Below, in pieces: positions 16,761 to 27,076 of a stretch of 64,000 nt of DNA. The position numbers and the translations under genes were made by a program. This stretch comes from Shewanella cyperi (lineage in GTDB: Bacteria; Pseudomonadota; Gammaproteobacteria; Enterobacterales; Shewanellaceae). The stretch covers positions 1,445,501 through 1,509,500 of the forward strand of contig NZ_CP071501.1 in the NCBI RefSeq assembly GCF_017354985.1, given 5' to 3'. The number at the start of each line of letters is the position of its first letter. The first letter of the stretch is position 1. Under the pieces are notes generated by a model that saw only the letters and a list, made by a program, of their open reading frames with translations, was not told the DNA's origin and searched no databases.

Positions 16761-17964
16761 CGCATTCTGGCTCTGCCCGGCCAGGGCCTTGCTGGGTGAG
16801 AACATGGACGAGGTTGCCAGGCCCTTTTTGCGGCTGGCAAACGGCAAGATCACCCAGATAGCCACTTCGGACCCTGACAGCGCCGAGCCGGTTTTTGAAT
16901 GTGACGGTCTTTTGGTGCCGGCATTGATAGATACCCAGGTCAATGGCGGCGGAGGAATACTGTTCAATCACAGCCCCACGGCTGAGGCGCTGGGCACCAT
17001 GCTCGATGCCCATGGCCGCTACGGCACCGGAGCCTTGTTGCCCACGGTCATCAGTGACGATGTGGCCGTGATGAGCGCGGCACTGGATGCCGCCATTGAG
17101 GCCCGCCGACTGGGATTTGATGGCGTGGCCGGGATACATTTTGAAGGCCCCCATTTGTCAGTGACCAAACGGGGTTGCCACAGTGTGGCCAAACTCAGAC
17201 CCCTGGGGGCGGCCGAGCTGGCCCTCTATGGCAGAGCGGTGAGGGAACTTGGCGCCTGCCTGGTGACCCTGGCGCCGGAGCGCGTGGAGCCGTCCGATAT
17301 ACGTGACTTGGTTGCGCTCGGGGTAAAGGTCAGTCTCGGGCATTCGGACTGCGATTTTGCCACCGCCATGCAGGCCATTAACGCCGGGGCCCGAGGTTTC
17401 ACCCATCTGTTTAACGGCATGTCGGGACTGACCTCCCGGGAGCCGGGCATGCTGGGGGCCGCACTCTACAGCGCCCAAAGCTGCAGCGGCATCATACTCG
17501 ACGGTGAGCATGTGCATCCGGCCACGGCCATGTTGGCCTGGCGCCTCAAGGGCCGTCGCGGTTTGATGCTGGTGACCGATGCCATGTCAACCGTGGGTAC
17601 GGACACCACGGAGTTTGCCTTCTTCGGTGGCAAGGTGGTGCGGCGCGGCAATGCGCTCAGGGACAGCAACGGCTCCCTGGCCGGTTCGCTTCTCACCATG
17701 ACGGGGGCCCTCAGATATGCCTGCCGGACCATGGGAATAGCCGTGGCGGATGCCGTTGCCATGGCAACCCATACGCCGGCGCAGTTTATGGGTTTTGAGG
17801 ACCGGGGGGCCCTGGTGCCCGGCGCCAGAGCCGATTTGCTGTTGCTGGATGACCAATTGTTCCAATGTGCCCGCTGGCAGAGTGGCGTGGTGGTGGCCGG
17901 CACCGAGCCCGGTGCCGGGCTCACGCTGCCGCTGGCGCTGATCACCGGTCTGTCCCGAACTTAA
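16747..17964 (+). CDS. agaAII: AgaAII, N-acetylgalactosamine-6-phosphate deacetylase
   Basis: 405-residue amidohydrolase of the NagA/AgaA family that removes acetate from GalNAc-6-phosphate in the cytosol. Landmarks: LLVPALIDTQVNGGGG near residue 56, metal ligand Glu in GIHFEGPHLS, His in SLGHSDC, the substrate loop THLFNGMSGLTSREPG, and catalytic Asp in LVTDAMSTVG. The ATG at 16747 follows AAAAGGAG and overlaps the agaK end by 14 bp, indicating translational coupling. In Shewanella this enzyme type is called AgaAII to separate it from the enterobacterial AgaA; NagA itself would be a close alternative but the operon supports GalNAc. Confidence 0.88.
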   Translation: MVQASAFWLCPARALLGENMDEVARPFLRLANGKITQIATSDPDSAEPVFECDGLLVPALIDTQVNGGGGILFNHSPTAEALGTMLDAHGRYGTGALLPTVISDDVAVMSAALDAAIEARRLGFDGVAGIHFEGPHLSVTKRGCHSVAKLRPLGAAELALYGRAVRELGACLVTLAPERVEPSDIRDLVALGVKVSLGHSDCDFATAMQAINAGARGFTHLFNGMSGLTSREPGMLGAALYSAQSCSGIILDGEHVHPATAMLAWRLKGRRGLMLVTDAMSTVGTDTTEFAFFGGKVVRRGNALRDSNGSLAGSLLTMTGALRYACRTMGIAVADAVAMATHTPAQFMGFEDRGALVPGARADLLLLDDQLFQCARWQSGVVVAGTEPGAGLTLPLALITGLSRT

Positions 17965-17983
17965 CCATTAAAGGAACGCTTTC

Positions 17984-19351
17984 ATGACCCCTAATTCATC
18001 CCAGTCTTCAGGTACGTCAAAGGCCACCACAGGCACACTGCTGCCGATGATCCTTATCGGTATCTTGTTTTTTGTGTTTGGTTTTGTGACCTGGCTGAAT
18101 GGCGCCTTGATCCCTTTTCTAAAAATTGCCTGTGAACTCAATGAGCTGCAGGCATACCTTGTGACCTTTGTCTTCTACATAGCGTACTTTGTGATGGCCT
18201 TGCCCCTGTCGACCCTGTTGGCGCGTTTCGGCTATCGGGCCGGCTTGCAGCTGGGGCTCGGGGTCATGGCCTTGGGGGCCGCGCTTTTTATTCCCGCCGC
18301 CTACAGCCACAGTTTTGCCTTTTTCCTGCTGGCGTTATTTGTGCTCGGTACCGGGTTGACCTTACTGCAGACCGCTGCCAATCCCTACATAGTGGTGATT
18401 GGTCCCAGGGAAAGTGCCGCCAGGCGCATCAGTTGTATGGGGCTGGTAAACAAGGGCGCCGGGATCCTGGTACCCCTGGCGTTCAGCGCATGGGTGTTGA
18501 CCGGTATGGAGGCCTACAGCGAGACCGCTCTGGCTGCCATGGAGGTGACGGCGAGGGCCGAGGCATTGCAGAGCCTGTCGGCGCGCCTGGTGGGACCTTA
18601 TCTTGCCATGGCCTTGGTGCTGGTGGCCCTGCTGTTTTACGTGCGTCTGTCGCCCTTGCCCGAACCTGAACTGGAGGGCAGCGGCTCGGGAGCTGCCAGG
18701 GACTGGCGAGCCCTGGGACAACATCCCCAGGTGTTGCTGGGGGCCCTGACCCTGTTCCTTTACGTGGGAGCCGAAGTGATCGCCGGAGACAGCATAGGTC
18801 TTTATGGCCAACATCTGGGACTGGCCAATTTCGGTGTGCTGACCTCCTATACCATGAGCTTTATGGTCGTGGGGTATGTGCTGGGGATTGTGGCCATACC
18901 CCGTTGGCTGAGCCAAAGGTCAGCGCTGGCGATTTCCGCCATGGCCGGATTGGTGTTTGCTGCCGGGCTTATCTGGGGCGATGAACAAAGCTATGGCCTG
19001 GCGCAAATATTGCTGCAGCCACTGGGGATAACACCTGTGCCCGACACAGTGCTCTGTCTGGCCTTGCTTGGGCTGGCCAATGCCCTGGTGTGGCCGGCGG
19101 TGTGGCCACTGGCATTGCAGGGGCTGGGACGTTTTACCGCCACCGCCTCGGCCTTGCTTATCATGGGCATTGCCGGTGGCGCCATTTTGCCGCTGCTTTA
19201 TGGTGCCCTGGTGCATCAGGGCCTGAGTCATCAGGCGGGCTACATCATTTTGCTGCCCTGCTATGCCGTCATCCTGTTTTATGCCCTCAAGGGCCACAGT
19301 ATCCGCACTGCGCATCGGCAATTGCAGGCGGATGAAGGCGTCAGTGGATAA
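17984..19351 (+). CDS. agaP: AgaP, GalNAc permease (MFS, FucP family)
   Basis: 455-residue inner-membrane secondary transporter with about 12 hydrophobic segments. The N-terminal half has LFFVFGFVTWLNGALIPFLK and FYIAYFVMALPLSTLLARFGYR, typical of the FucP/NagP sugar:proton symporters. It is the last gene of the aga operon, 19 bp after agaAII, and supplies cytosolic GalNAc to AgaK. Its last codons and stop (GTCAGTGGATAA) are repeated 17 bp downstream. Specificity is inferred from the operon. Confidence 0.88.
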   Translation: MTPNSSQSSGTSKATTGTLLPMILIGILFFVFGFVTWLNGALIPFLKIACELNELQAYLVTFVFYIAYFVMALPLSTLLARFGYRAGLQLGLGVMALGAALFIPAAYSHSFAFFLLALFVLGTGLTLLQTAANPYIVVIGPRESAARRISCMGLVNKGAGILVPLAFSAWVLTGMEAYSETALAAMEVTARAEALQSLSARLVGPYLAMALVLVALLFYVRLSPLPEPELEGSGSGAARDWRALGQHPQVLLGALTLFLYVGAEVIAGDSIGLYGQHLGLANFGVLTSYTMSFMVVGYVLGIVAIPRWLSQRSALAISAMAGLVFAAGLIWGDEQSYGLAQILLQPLGITPVPDTVLCLALLGLANALVWPAVWPLALQGLGRFTATASALLIMGIAGGAILPLLYGALVHQGLSHQAGYIILLPCYAVILFYALKGHSIRTAHRQLQADEGVSG

Positions 19352-19369
19352 ACAGGGTCAGTGGATAAA
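19340..19369 (+). repeat. 13-bp repeat of the agaP stop-codon region
   Basis: GTCAGTGGATAAA occurs at 19340-19352, where it carries the agaP stop, and again at 19357-19369 with a 17-bp offset. The second copy contributes the last codons and stop of the convergent azlD gene. Only 6 bp separate the two stop codons and no terminator hairpin is visible between them. Confidence 0.85.
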
Positions 19370-19660
19370 AAAGAACACCGCCATGCTGATGATGACGGTC
19401 ACCAGGGTGTTGCGGGTCAGCAGCACCAGCACGGTCGCCAGCAGGGCGCAGCTGAGATAGGGATTGAAGGGACTGAGGTTAAGGCTGCCATCGCGGAGAA
19501 ACACTATGGGGGCGAAGATGGCGGTCAGCACCGCCGGGGCCGAGAAGCTTAAGAATGCCTGGGTGCGGCGCCCCAGGCGGATCGGCAGCTTGGGATCCAG
19601 CAGCAGATAGCGGCTGATAAACACCAGAGCCGCCATGGCCAGTATGGTTATCCAAATCAT
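19358..19660 (-). CDS. azlD: AzlD-family small subunit of a branched-chain amino acid exporter
   Basis: 100-residue inner-membrane protein with about four hydrophobic segments (WITILAMAALVFISRYLLL; APAVLTAIFAPIVFL; NPYLSCALLATVLVLL; TVIISMAVFFF). AzlD/YgaH proteins pair with AzlC/YgaZ to export valine-type amino acids or their analogues. The start at 19660 gives the usual family length; the frame is open to 19729 inside azlC but that would add 23 polar residues. It lies 34 bp downstream of azlC on the same strand. The start remains uncertain because its Shine-Dalgarno is weak. Confidence 0.8.
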   Translation of the reverse strand: MIWITILAMAALVFISRYLLLDPKLPIRLGRRTQAFLSFSAPAVLTAIFAPIVFLRDGSLNLSPFNPYLSCALLATVLVLLTRNTLVTVIISMAVFFFIH

Positions 19661-19694
19661 GGCGTTATCCAGCCTTGATGCAGCGCGCCATCGC

Positions 19695-20399
19695 TCATGA
19701 CTTGCGTCCTCCCCATTGGCTGTAGCCATAGCCCACGGCCATGGCCGAGAGCGACGCTATCAGCAGGCCGCCTGGCACCGCCAGCGCTTCGCAGAGCACC
19801 GACAGGCACAGGGCAGTCAGCACACACAGCAAGCTGGCACCGTCTTTGACCCTGGGCACCACCAGGGCGATAAAGGTGGCGGCAATGGCAAAATCCAGCC
19901 CCAATGAGCCCAGATTATCCACCGCATTGCCGGCGAGGATCCCGGCAAGGGTCGCCAGGTTCCAGCCCAGGTAAAAACTCAAACCACCGCCCAGGGCATA
20001 CCAGGGATCAAATTTTGCCAACTTGCCCTGGTTGGCGATGGCAAACAATTCATCGGTAAGCAGAAAACCCAGAATAAGGCGCCAGCGCAGCGGCAGGGGG
20101 CTGATGGCTTCGCGCATGGCCATGGCGTATAGCAGGTGTCTGGAGGTGATAAGGGCCGTGGTGACCAGAATGGCCATCAGGCCGCTGGCGGCCTTGATCA
20201 TCCCCAGAGCCACCAGTTGCGCCGAACCGGCAAAGATAATGGCCGACATGGCCTGGCTTTGGATGGGGCTGAGACCGCTCTCCAGCGCCAGGGAGCCGGC
20301 GAGTATGCCCCAGGGGATCACGGCTATGGTCAGCGGCATCACCGCCAGGGTGCCGCGCCAAAAGGAACCTGCGGCGCTGCTGTTGGGACTGTCGGTCAT
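19695..20399 (-). CDS. azlC: AzlC-family branched-chain amino acid exporter, large subunit
   Basis: 234-residue inner-membrane protein of the AzlC/YgaZ family, with several hydrophobic helices and the family sequences PLTIAVIPWGILAGSLALESGLS, AIIFAGSAQLVALGMI, ALITSRHLLYAMAMRE and LTDELFAIAN. It is expected to form the transport pathway with AzlD, encoded just downstream. The start ATG is the first in frame and is preceded by AGGGAGGA seven nt upstream. No regulator of the Lrp type lies next to it. Confidence 0.88.
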   Translation of the reverse strand: MTDSPNSSAAGSFWRGTLAVMPLTIAVIPWGILAGSLALESGLSPIQSQAMSAIIFAGSAQLVALGMIKAASGLMAILVTTALITSRHLLYAMAMREAISPLPLRWRLILGFLLTDELFAIANQGKLAKFDPWYALGGGLSFYLGWNLATLAGILAGNAVDNLGSLGLDFAIAATFIALVVPRVKDGASLLCVLTALCLSVLCEALAVPGGLLIASLSAMAVGYGYSQWGGRKS

Positions 20400-20485
20400 G
20401 GCTCCTCCCTGGGCTCTGGGGACTTAGCTATTGAGATTTAGTCTATTAAGACGGATGGCGTGTGTGCTGTCTGCTCAGGACTGCC

Positions 20486-20541
20486 TAACTCACAAGCCCT
20501 CTTTTTCAAAAGCTCACTTTACTCACAGGCCTTACTCACAA
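20486..20541 (-). repeat. Repeats of the panP stop-codon region
   Basis: On the minus strand TGTGAGTAA (Cys-Glu-stop) is the end of panP at 20540-20532 and is repeated exactly at 20527-20519 (13-bp offset). A third imperfect copy, TTGTGAGTTAGGC, lies near 20496-20486. There is no terminator-like T-tract between them. Confidence 0.8.
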
Positions 20542-22178
20542 GCGGCGCGCAGATCAGCGAGCAGGCTGGTTTCTCCGGCCGCCAGTTCACACTGTTCCGC
20601 CAGCACGTCCTGCAATATTTGCTCTGTGGTCAGGGGGTTGGCCAATACTACTCTGAATACTGTCACGGTTTCCCTCAGGTAGCGGGCCGGTTGGATCCGG
20701 GTACGGGAGACGAAGGATTTACCCTGTTCACGCTGGGTTTTCTGAATCGCCCGGGTCAGGGCATTGAGGCCGTCGTTGATGGCATTGACCCGTCCGCTGT
20801 CACCCTCGGCGAGGGCCTGGTCCAATGCGGCTTTGGCGAAGGATGGCACGTAGCGGTAGGTCAGCAGGCACAGCTCGGGTGCACTCACCAGCTCGAACTC
20901 CGGATGTGCCTCGATGAGATCGGCAAAATAGCGGGCTTTTTCCAGCGAGTTGTTTATCAGGATCTCATAACCTTCGCGGCCGATGATCTGCAGGCAGGCA
21001 TGCACCAGCATGGCCATGCCGGGGCGGGAGCCCTCCAGGGTCTGGCTGCCCAGATCCTTGGAGCCGCGGCGCAAAATGTATTCGGCGTGATGCTCAATGG
21101 CGCTGGCCAGGGCCGGGTTGCGGAACAGTACCATGCCGGCGCCCATGGGCACGTACATCTGCTTGTGGGCATCTATGGTGACCGAGTCGGCTCGCTCTAT
21201 GCCCTTGAGCAGGCTGCGATATTTTGCAGAAAGCAAGGTGGCGCCGCCCCAGGCCGCATCCACGTGGAAGTGGCAGTCGAGTTCTTTTGCCAGATCCGCC
21301 AGTTGTTCCAGCGGATCTACATTGCCGGTTTCTGTGGTGCCGGCAACGCCCACTATGGCCATGACCCGGATGCCTTCGGCCTTGAGCCTGGCGGCCTCGG
21401 CGCGCATCTTGGCCACATCCACCTTGTTGTCGGCATCCGTGGCTATGGTGATGATGTTGTCGCGGCCCAGTCCCAACAAATCCACCGCCTTGCCGAGGGA
21501 GTAATGACCCCGCTCCGACACCAGTATGGCCAGGTCCTGCCAGCCATAGTGTTTCAGCGCCCGCGGCAGACCTTCGCGGCTGACGCCACGGAAGTTGCCG
21601 TCGGCCTTGAGCAGGTTGTTGCGCGCAATCCACAGGGCGGTGATGTTGGCGACAGTGCCGCCGGAGCAGAAGGCCCCCAGGGAATGGTTGGCGCTGTGGA
21701 GCCACTGCTCATAAAAGTCGGCTTCACGGCCGAAGATCAGGTGATGGATCATGCCCAGCACCTGACGCTCCAGCGGGGTGAAAGCCTTGGAGGTTTCGAT
21801 TTTAACCAGGTTCTGGTTCAGTCCCACCATCAGCTTGGACAGGGGCAGCACGAAGTAGGGCAGGGCCGAGGTCATGTGACCAATAAAACTGGGTGAGGCC
21901 GTATGCACCGACTGCGCCACCAGATGGGCCATGATATCGTCCACATAGTCGGACACGAACCGCGGTGCCTTGGGGATCTGCACGCTGGCGAAGTGTTCTT
22001 CGATGTCGGACAGGGGTTTTTCAAGCGCTGCTATGCTGTCGTTGAGAAAGCCTGCCAAATCCCGCGACAGCTGTTGCTCTATCCGCCCCAGGGTCGAATC
22101 TGCCGCCTCGGGGACGGTGAAGATTCTCATCAGGGTGGCTTCGGAAGCGGTAGCCTTGCGGGAGTGGTGCTGGGTCAT
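20532..22178 (-). CDS. panP: PanP, PLP-dependent aspartate 1-decarboxylase
   Basis: 548-residue group II PLP decarboxylase. The lysine that binds PLP is in TIDAHKQMYVPMGAG, preceded by HVDAAWGGA (the Asp that contacts the pyridine ring) and by CSGGTVANITAL. Length and N terminus fit PanP, which makes beta-alanine for pantothenate and coenzyme A in Vibrio and Shewanella relatives that lack the pyruvoyl enzyme PanD; older annotations call it glutamate decarboxylase. It is followed on the same strand by the azlCD genes and preceded by glycerate kinase. Confidence 0.85.
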   Translation of the reverse strand: MTQHHSRKATASEATLMRIFTVPEAADSTLGRIEQQLSRDLAGFLNDSIAALEKPLSDIEEHFASVQIPKAPRFVSDYVDDIMAHLVAQSVHTASPSFIGHMTSALPYFVLPLSKLMVGLNQNLVKIETSKAFTPLERQVLGMIHHLIFGREADFYEQWLHSANHSLGAFCSGGTVANITALWIARNNLLKADGNFRGVSREGLPRALKHYGWQDLAILVSERGHYSLGKAVDLLGLGRDNIITIATDADNKVDVAKMRAEAARLKAEGIRVMAIVGVAGTTETGNVDPLEQLADLAKELDCHFHVDAAWGGATLLSAKYRSLLKGIERADSVTIDAHKQMYVPMGAGMVLFRNPALASAIEHHAEYILRRGSKDLGSQTLEGSRPGMAMLVHACLQIIGREGYEILINNSLEKARYFADLIEAHPEFELVSAPELCLLTYRYVPSFAKAALDQALAEGDSGRVNAINDGLNALTRAIQKTQREQGKSFVSRTRIQPARYLRETVTVFRVVLANPLTTEQILQDVLAEQCELAAGETSLLADLRAACE

Positions 22179-22263
22179 AGCGACTGGGATCCGGTGTCTC
22201 TGTTTTCCGGGAAACCGGAAAGACCAAAAGGGAGCTAACTTTACTGCAACAGGCGGTATTCAA

Positions 22264-23403
22264 TCAAGAGGCGGCGGCCTTGGCGGCCAGTTCCCGCGCA
22301 AGCTTGAGGGCACACAAATACAGGGCTTCACGGGCCTTGGCCTGGATTTCTGCCAGCGGCAGTCCGGCTTCCTGGGTGCCATAAAGGGCGGTGAAACCGG
22401 CATCCAGCAGGGCCTGGTACCCGTGCCCGAGACAACCGCCTATACCTATGATGGGCACCCCGGCCCGCTGGGCCAGTTTAAGCAGCGCCATGGGGGCCTT
22501 GCCGCGCAGCGTCTGGGCATCGAAGCTGCCTTCGCCGGTGATAAGCAAGTCCACCTGCCCGAGTTGTTCCTCGACCTTGAGCCGGGTGAGTATCCAGTCG
22601 GCACCGGACACCAGCCTGGCGCCGAGCAGACTCAGGGCGCCAAAAGCGGTGCCGCCTGCGGCTCCGGCACCGGACACCTGGCGCATATCCCGGTATCCCT
22701 GATCCACAAGTACATCGGCAAAGTGGGTCAGGGAGGCGTCAAGCTCGGCGACCATATCCGCATCGGCGCCTTTCTGGGGGCCGTACACGGCGCTGGCGCC
22801 ATTGGGTCCGAGTAAGGGGTTGTCCACGTCGCAGGCCAGCAGCAGTTCGCAGTCCAGAATGCGAGGGTCAAGACCTGTGCTGTCTATCCTGTGCAGCCGG
22901 GCCAGGGCCGCGCCTCCGGGGGGCAGGCTTTGGCCCTCGGCATCCAGCAAGCGTACGCCGAGGGCCGTCAGCATACCGGCACCGGCATCATTACAGGCGC
23001 TGCCGCCCAGGGCCAAAATCAGCCGTTTGGGTTTGTGTGCCAGGGCAGCGCTGATAAGCTGGCCTGTACCATAACTGCTTGCACACAGCGGGTTCAGTTC
23101 GCCTGGCTGAAGCCACTGGATGCCGCTTGCCTGCGCCAGCTCTATCACCACCTCGCCATTCGACAGCCGGGCATAAACCGCCTGATGGGAACGGCCCAAT
23201 GGATCCTGCACATCCTGCTGAAACAGGTCCCCGTTACCTTCCTGAACTATTGCGCTGACCGTTCCCTCACCGCCATCGGCCAGCGGCAGACACACACATT
23301 GTGCCTGGGGCCAGCCGTCATTGAAGCCCTGTTTGATGAGCGCGGCCACGTCTGCGGCGCCGAGGCTGTGCTTGAAACTGTCTGGTGCTATGAGAATTTG
23401 CAT
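22264..23403 (-). CDS. Glycerate kinase (GlxK/GarK family)
   Basis: 379 residues with the family start MQILIAPDSFKHSLGAADVA, the CLPLADGGEGTV motif and LALGGSACNDAGAGML. It phosphorylates D-glycerate, most likely to 2-phosphoglycerate, in the cytosol, linking glycerate or glyoxylate use to glycolysis. It ends 85 bp before panP on the same strand, so co-transcription is possible. In S. oneidensis a glycerate kinase gene also neighbours the panP-like gene. No permease or regulator accompanies it in this window. Confidence 0.87.
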   Translation of the reverse strand: MQILIAPDSFKHSLGAADVAALIKQGFNDGWPQAQCVCLPLADGGEGTVSAIVQEGNGDLFQQDVQDPLGRSHQAVYARLSNGEVVIELAQASGIQWLQPGELNPLCASSYGTGQLISAALAHKPKRLILALGGSACNDAGAGMLTALGVRLLDAEGQSLPPGGAALARLHRIDSTGLDPRILDCELLLACDVDNPLLGPNGASAVYGPQKGADADMVAELDASLTHFADVLVDQGYRDMRQVSGAGAAGGTAFGALSLLGARLVSGADWILTRLKVEEQLGQVDLLITGEGSFDAQTLRGKAPMALLKLAQRAGVPIIGIGGCLGHGYQALLDAGFTALYGTQEAGLPLAEIQAKAREALYLCALKLARELAAKAAAS

Positions 23404-23619
23404 GACAACCTCTGGGTTGCGTAAATGTTAAATGTGTAGGTGCTTTAAGGTCTTATCCTGTTGGTTTGGAGCCTGAAATTACCGAATAGTATGCTGAATT
23501 ATTACAGGATGCCGTACTTAAAATGGTGAAAATAAAGATTTTTCTTTAAACATCTTCTATTTGTATCAATTTGTAATTATATTGTTACGGAAAATCAACC
23601 TGAGTTTAATACTGCACCT

Positions 23620-25195
<1,576 letters not shown>

Positions 25196-25212
25196 GCCGA
25201 ACTTAGTGCAAT

Positions 25213-25242
25213 AAAATGCCCGGCATTGCCGGGCATTTTTTT
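25213..25242. terminator. Bidirectional terminator between the M4 protease and the GGDEF gene
   Basis: AAAATGCCCGGC and GCCGGGCATTTT form a perfect stem with a 3-nt loop, with A-rich left and T-rich right flanks. It serves both convergent genes and begins directly after the GGDEF stop codon on the minus strand. Confidence 0.9.
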
Positions 25243-26221
25243 ATGATTTTTTCTTGCGTTGTTTATGGCTGTACAGGTTGAGGTCGGCCATCATTACCAG
25301 CTCCTCCAATTCCCGGGTGTCATCACATCCGATACGCAGCATACCGACCGAATAGCCTATGGCCGGCAGATTGGTAAGTGCCGCCAGGCGTTCATCAAGG
25401 CGTGCGAGCATGGAACTTTCCATGGCGTCGGTTTCCGAGTGTACCAATACCAGAAATTCATCCCCGCCCCAGCGGGCCACCAGATCGCAGCTGCGGCAGC
25501 TCTGTTTCAGATTGCGGGCGAAGGCGCTGAGGACTTCATCGCCCATGGCGTGGCCAAAGTTGTCATTGATGCTTTTGAATCCGTCCAAATCAAAGTTAAG
25601 CAGCGCCATTCTTCGCCCCAGACGCCTGGCCAATTGTCGGTTCTGCACGAACAGTTCTTCAAAGCCACGCCGGTTGTAAATCTGGGTGAGAGGATCGGTA
25701 TAGCTCTGGGTCAGCAGTTGGGCCTCGCGGTAAAAATGGGCGAGATCGCTGTTGATGACATCGCGAATGAGGGCCAGCACCCGCATGTAAACCTCGGGGT
25801 AGTCCGTTGGGCTGGTTGACACCACGCACAGGCTGCCAAAAATGTGGCCGTCGGGCCAACTGATGGGCATCCCCAGGTAAGAAACCCAGTTATAGGTAGT
25901 GTATTCCTGGGTCTGCTGCCAGCGGGGATCGTCCTTGGCATTGCGAACATAGAGCGGCTGCTGTTTGGCAATGACCTGCTGGCTCAGTCCCTGCTCCATT
26001 GGGGGAGAAATAACGCCCGGACCAAATGCATCGCCGCCCTTTAACGAGCTGATAAGCACTTCAACGCCCTTGGTGTTGGCCTGGGTGATATAGGCTGCGG
26101 GTGCGGCGAACATTTCCGCCACAGTATCGACCAGACTCTGCCAGCGGGCCCAATCTATCTCATCCACCTGCATGTCATTGAAGGAGGTGTAACCATAGCC
26201 CGGAAGGGAGTGGCCGCCCAT
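25241..26221 (-). CDS. GAF-GGDEF diguanylate cyclase
   Basis: 326-residue cytosolic protein: an N-terminal GAF-type sensory domain (about residues 25-150, YLGMPISWPDGHIFGSLCVV) and a C-terminal GGDEF domain with the active-site motif GGDEF. RSCD lies exactly five residues before it, an intact RxxD inhibitory site, so cyclic-di-GMP synthesis with product feedback is expected. The ATG at 26221 is preferred because AGGGGA lies just upstream; the frame extends to a GTG at 26245 without support. It lies between two secreted proteases, but a functional link is unproven. Confidence 0.88.
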   Translation of the reverse strand: MGGHSLPGYGYTSFNDMQVDEIDWARWQSLVDTVAEMFAAPAAYITQANTKGVEVLISSLKGGDAFGPGVISPPMEQGLSQQVIAKQQPLYVRNAKDDPRWQQTQEYTTYNWVSYLGMPISWPDGHIFGSLCVVSTSPTDYPEVYMRVLALIRDVINSDLAHFYREAQLLTQSYTDPLTQIYNRRGFEELFVQNRQLARRLGRRMALLNFDLDGFKSINDNFGHAMGDEVLSAFARNLKQSCRSCDLVARWGGDEFLVLVHSETDAMESSMLARLDERLAALTNLPAIGYSVGMLRIGCDDTRELEELVMMADLNLYSHKQRKKKS

Positions 26222-26269
26222 AGCGTCCCCTAAGCGCCAAAACACCAGATCTTAAGTGTAGCCAATAAG

Positions 26270-26872
26270 TCAGTCTATGAGTGAGGCAACGCGCTGGCGC
26301 AATGCGGGCAGGCAATCGGTTTCAAACCAGGAGTGACGTTTAAGCCAAAGGTTATTGCGGGGACTGGGATGGGGCAGCACCATCAGTGAAGGCCAGTGTT
26401 GCTGCCAGCGACCGGCTTCGACCGCCAGCCCCTGATGCCCCGGCAGATGATAGTCCAGGGCATACTTGCCCAAGACCAGGGTGAGTTCAATATGGGGCAG
26501 CTGGCCCAGAAGCCTTTGGTGCCAGGTGGCGGCGCATTCGGGCCTGGGGGGCAAATCACCGCGGCCATGGGCGTGGGTCCCCGGAAAACAAAATCCCATG
26601 GGCACTATGGCAAACCGGGCCGGATCGTAAAAGCAATCCCTGTCGACCCCAAGCCAGCTTCTTAAACGCTCGCCACTGGCATCATCAAATGGGCGCCCCT
26701 TGGCGTGGGTCAGGCGACCGGGGGCCTGGCCGGCAATCAAAATCCTGGCACTCTCCGCTGCCTGCAATATGGGTTTGGGGCCCAGGGGCAGGTGCGGCTC
26801 ACAGAGGGTACAGCGACGTATCTCGCCGAGCAGGTTATCAAGTTGGCAGGCTTGGATGGCAGGTTTGCTCAT
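26270..26872 (-). CDS. Uracil-DNA glycosylase superfamily protein
   Basis: 200 residues with the UDG-fold signatures: motif 1 LIAGQAPGRLTHAKG, a central LVLGKYALDYHL strand and motif 2 LPHPSPRNNLWL. N-terminal CTLC is only two cysteines, so the iron-sulfur cluster of family 4 enzymes is not evident. The protein belongs to the uncharacterised UDG-like family found in many proteobacteria; its activity on uracil or other damaged bases is not established by sequence. It lies on the same strand as the GGDEF gene, which starts 48 bp downstream. Confidence 0.82.
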   Translation of the reverse strand: MSKPAIQACQLDNLLGEIRRCTLCEPHLPLGPKPILQAAESARILIAGQAPGRLTHAKGRPFDDASGERLRSWLGVDRDCFYDPARFAIVPMGFCFPGTHAHGRGDLPPRPECAATWHQRLLGQLPHIELTLVLGKYALDYHLPGHQGLAVEAGRWQQHWPSLMVLPHPSPRNNLWLKRHSWFETDCLPALRQRVASLID

Positions 26873-26986
26873 TGGATACAGTTAAGGGAGGTTTGCACTA
26901 CCTTGGCCCAGGAGGGGGGGAAACACAAGCCTTTGGGATGAGCCTTGGGAAAACAGCAACAAATTTCTGGGGGGAGCGGGAAATAG

Positions 26987-27016
26987 GTAAAAAAAGGGCG
27001 GAGCCAAGGCTCCGCC
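26987..27016 (-). terminator. Intrinsic terminator of the M35 protease gene
   Basis: On the minus strand GGCGGAGCC-TT-GGCTCCGCC is a perfect 9-bp stem followed by a run of T residues, 60 nt after the protease stop. It separates the protease from the UDG-like gene start at 26872. Confidence 0.85.
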
Positions 27017-27076
27017 AATATTCACAAGGTCAGGTGTGGCCGGTGTCGGCCGAAAAGGAAGTCGTGAACGCTTCTA

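Noticed and set aside
20460..21896. Long open frame antisense to panP
   Set aside because: Low-complexity His/Gln/Gly-rich translation typical of a GC-driven shadow of the opposite strand; panP has all catalytic motifs.
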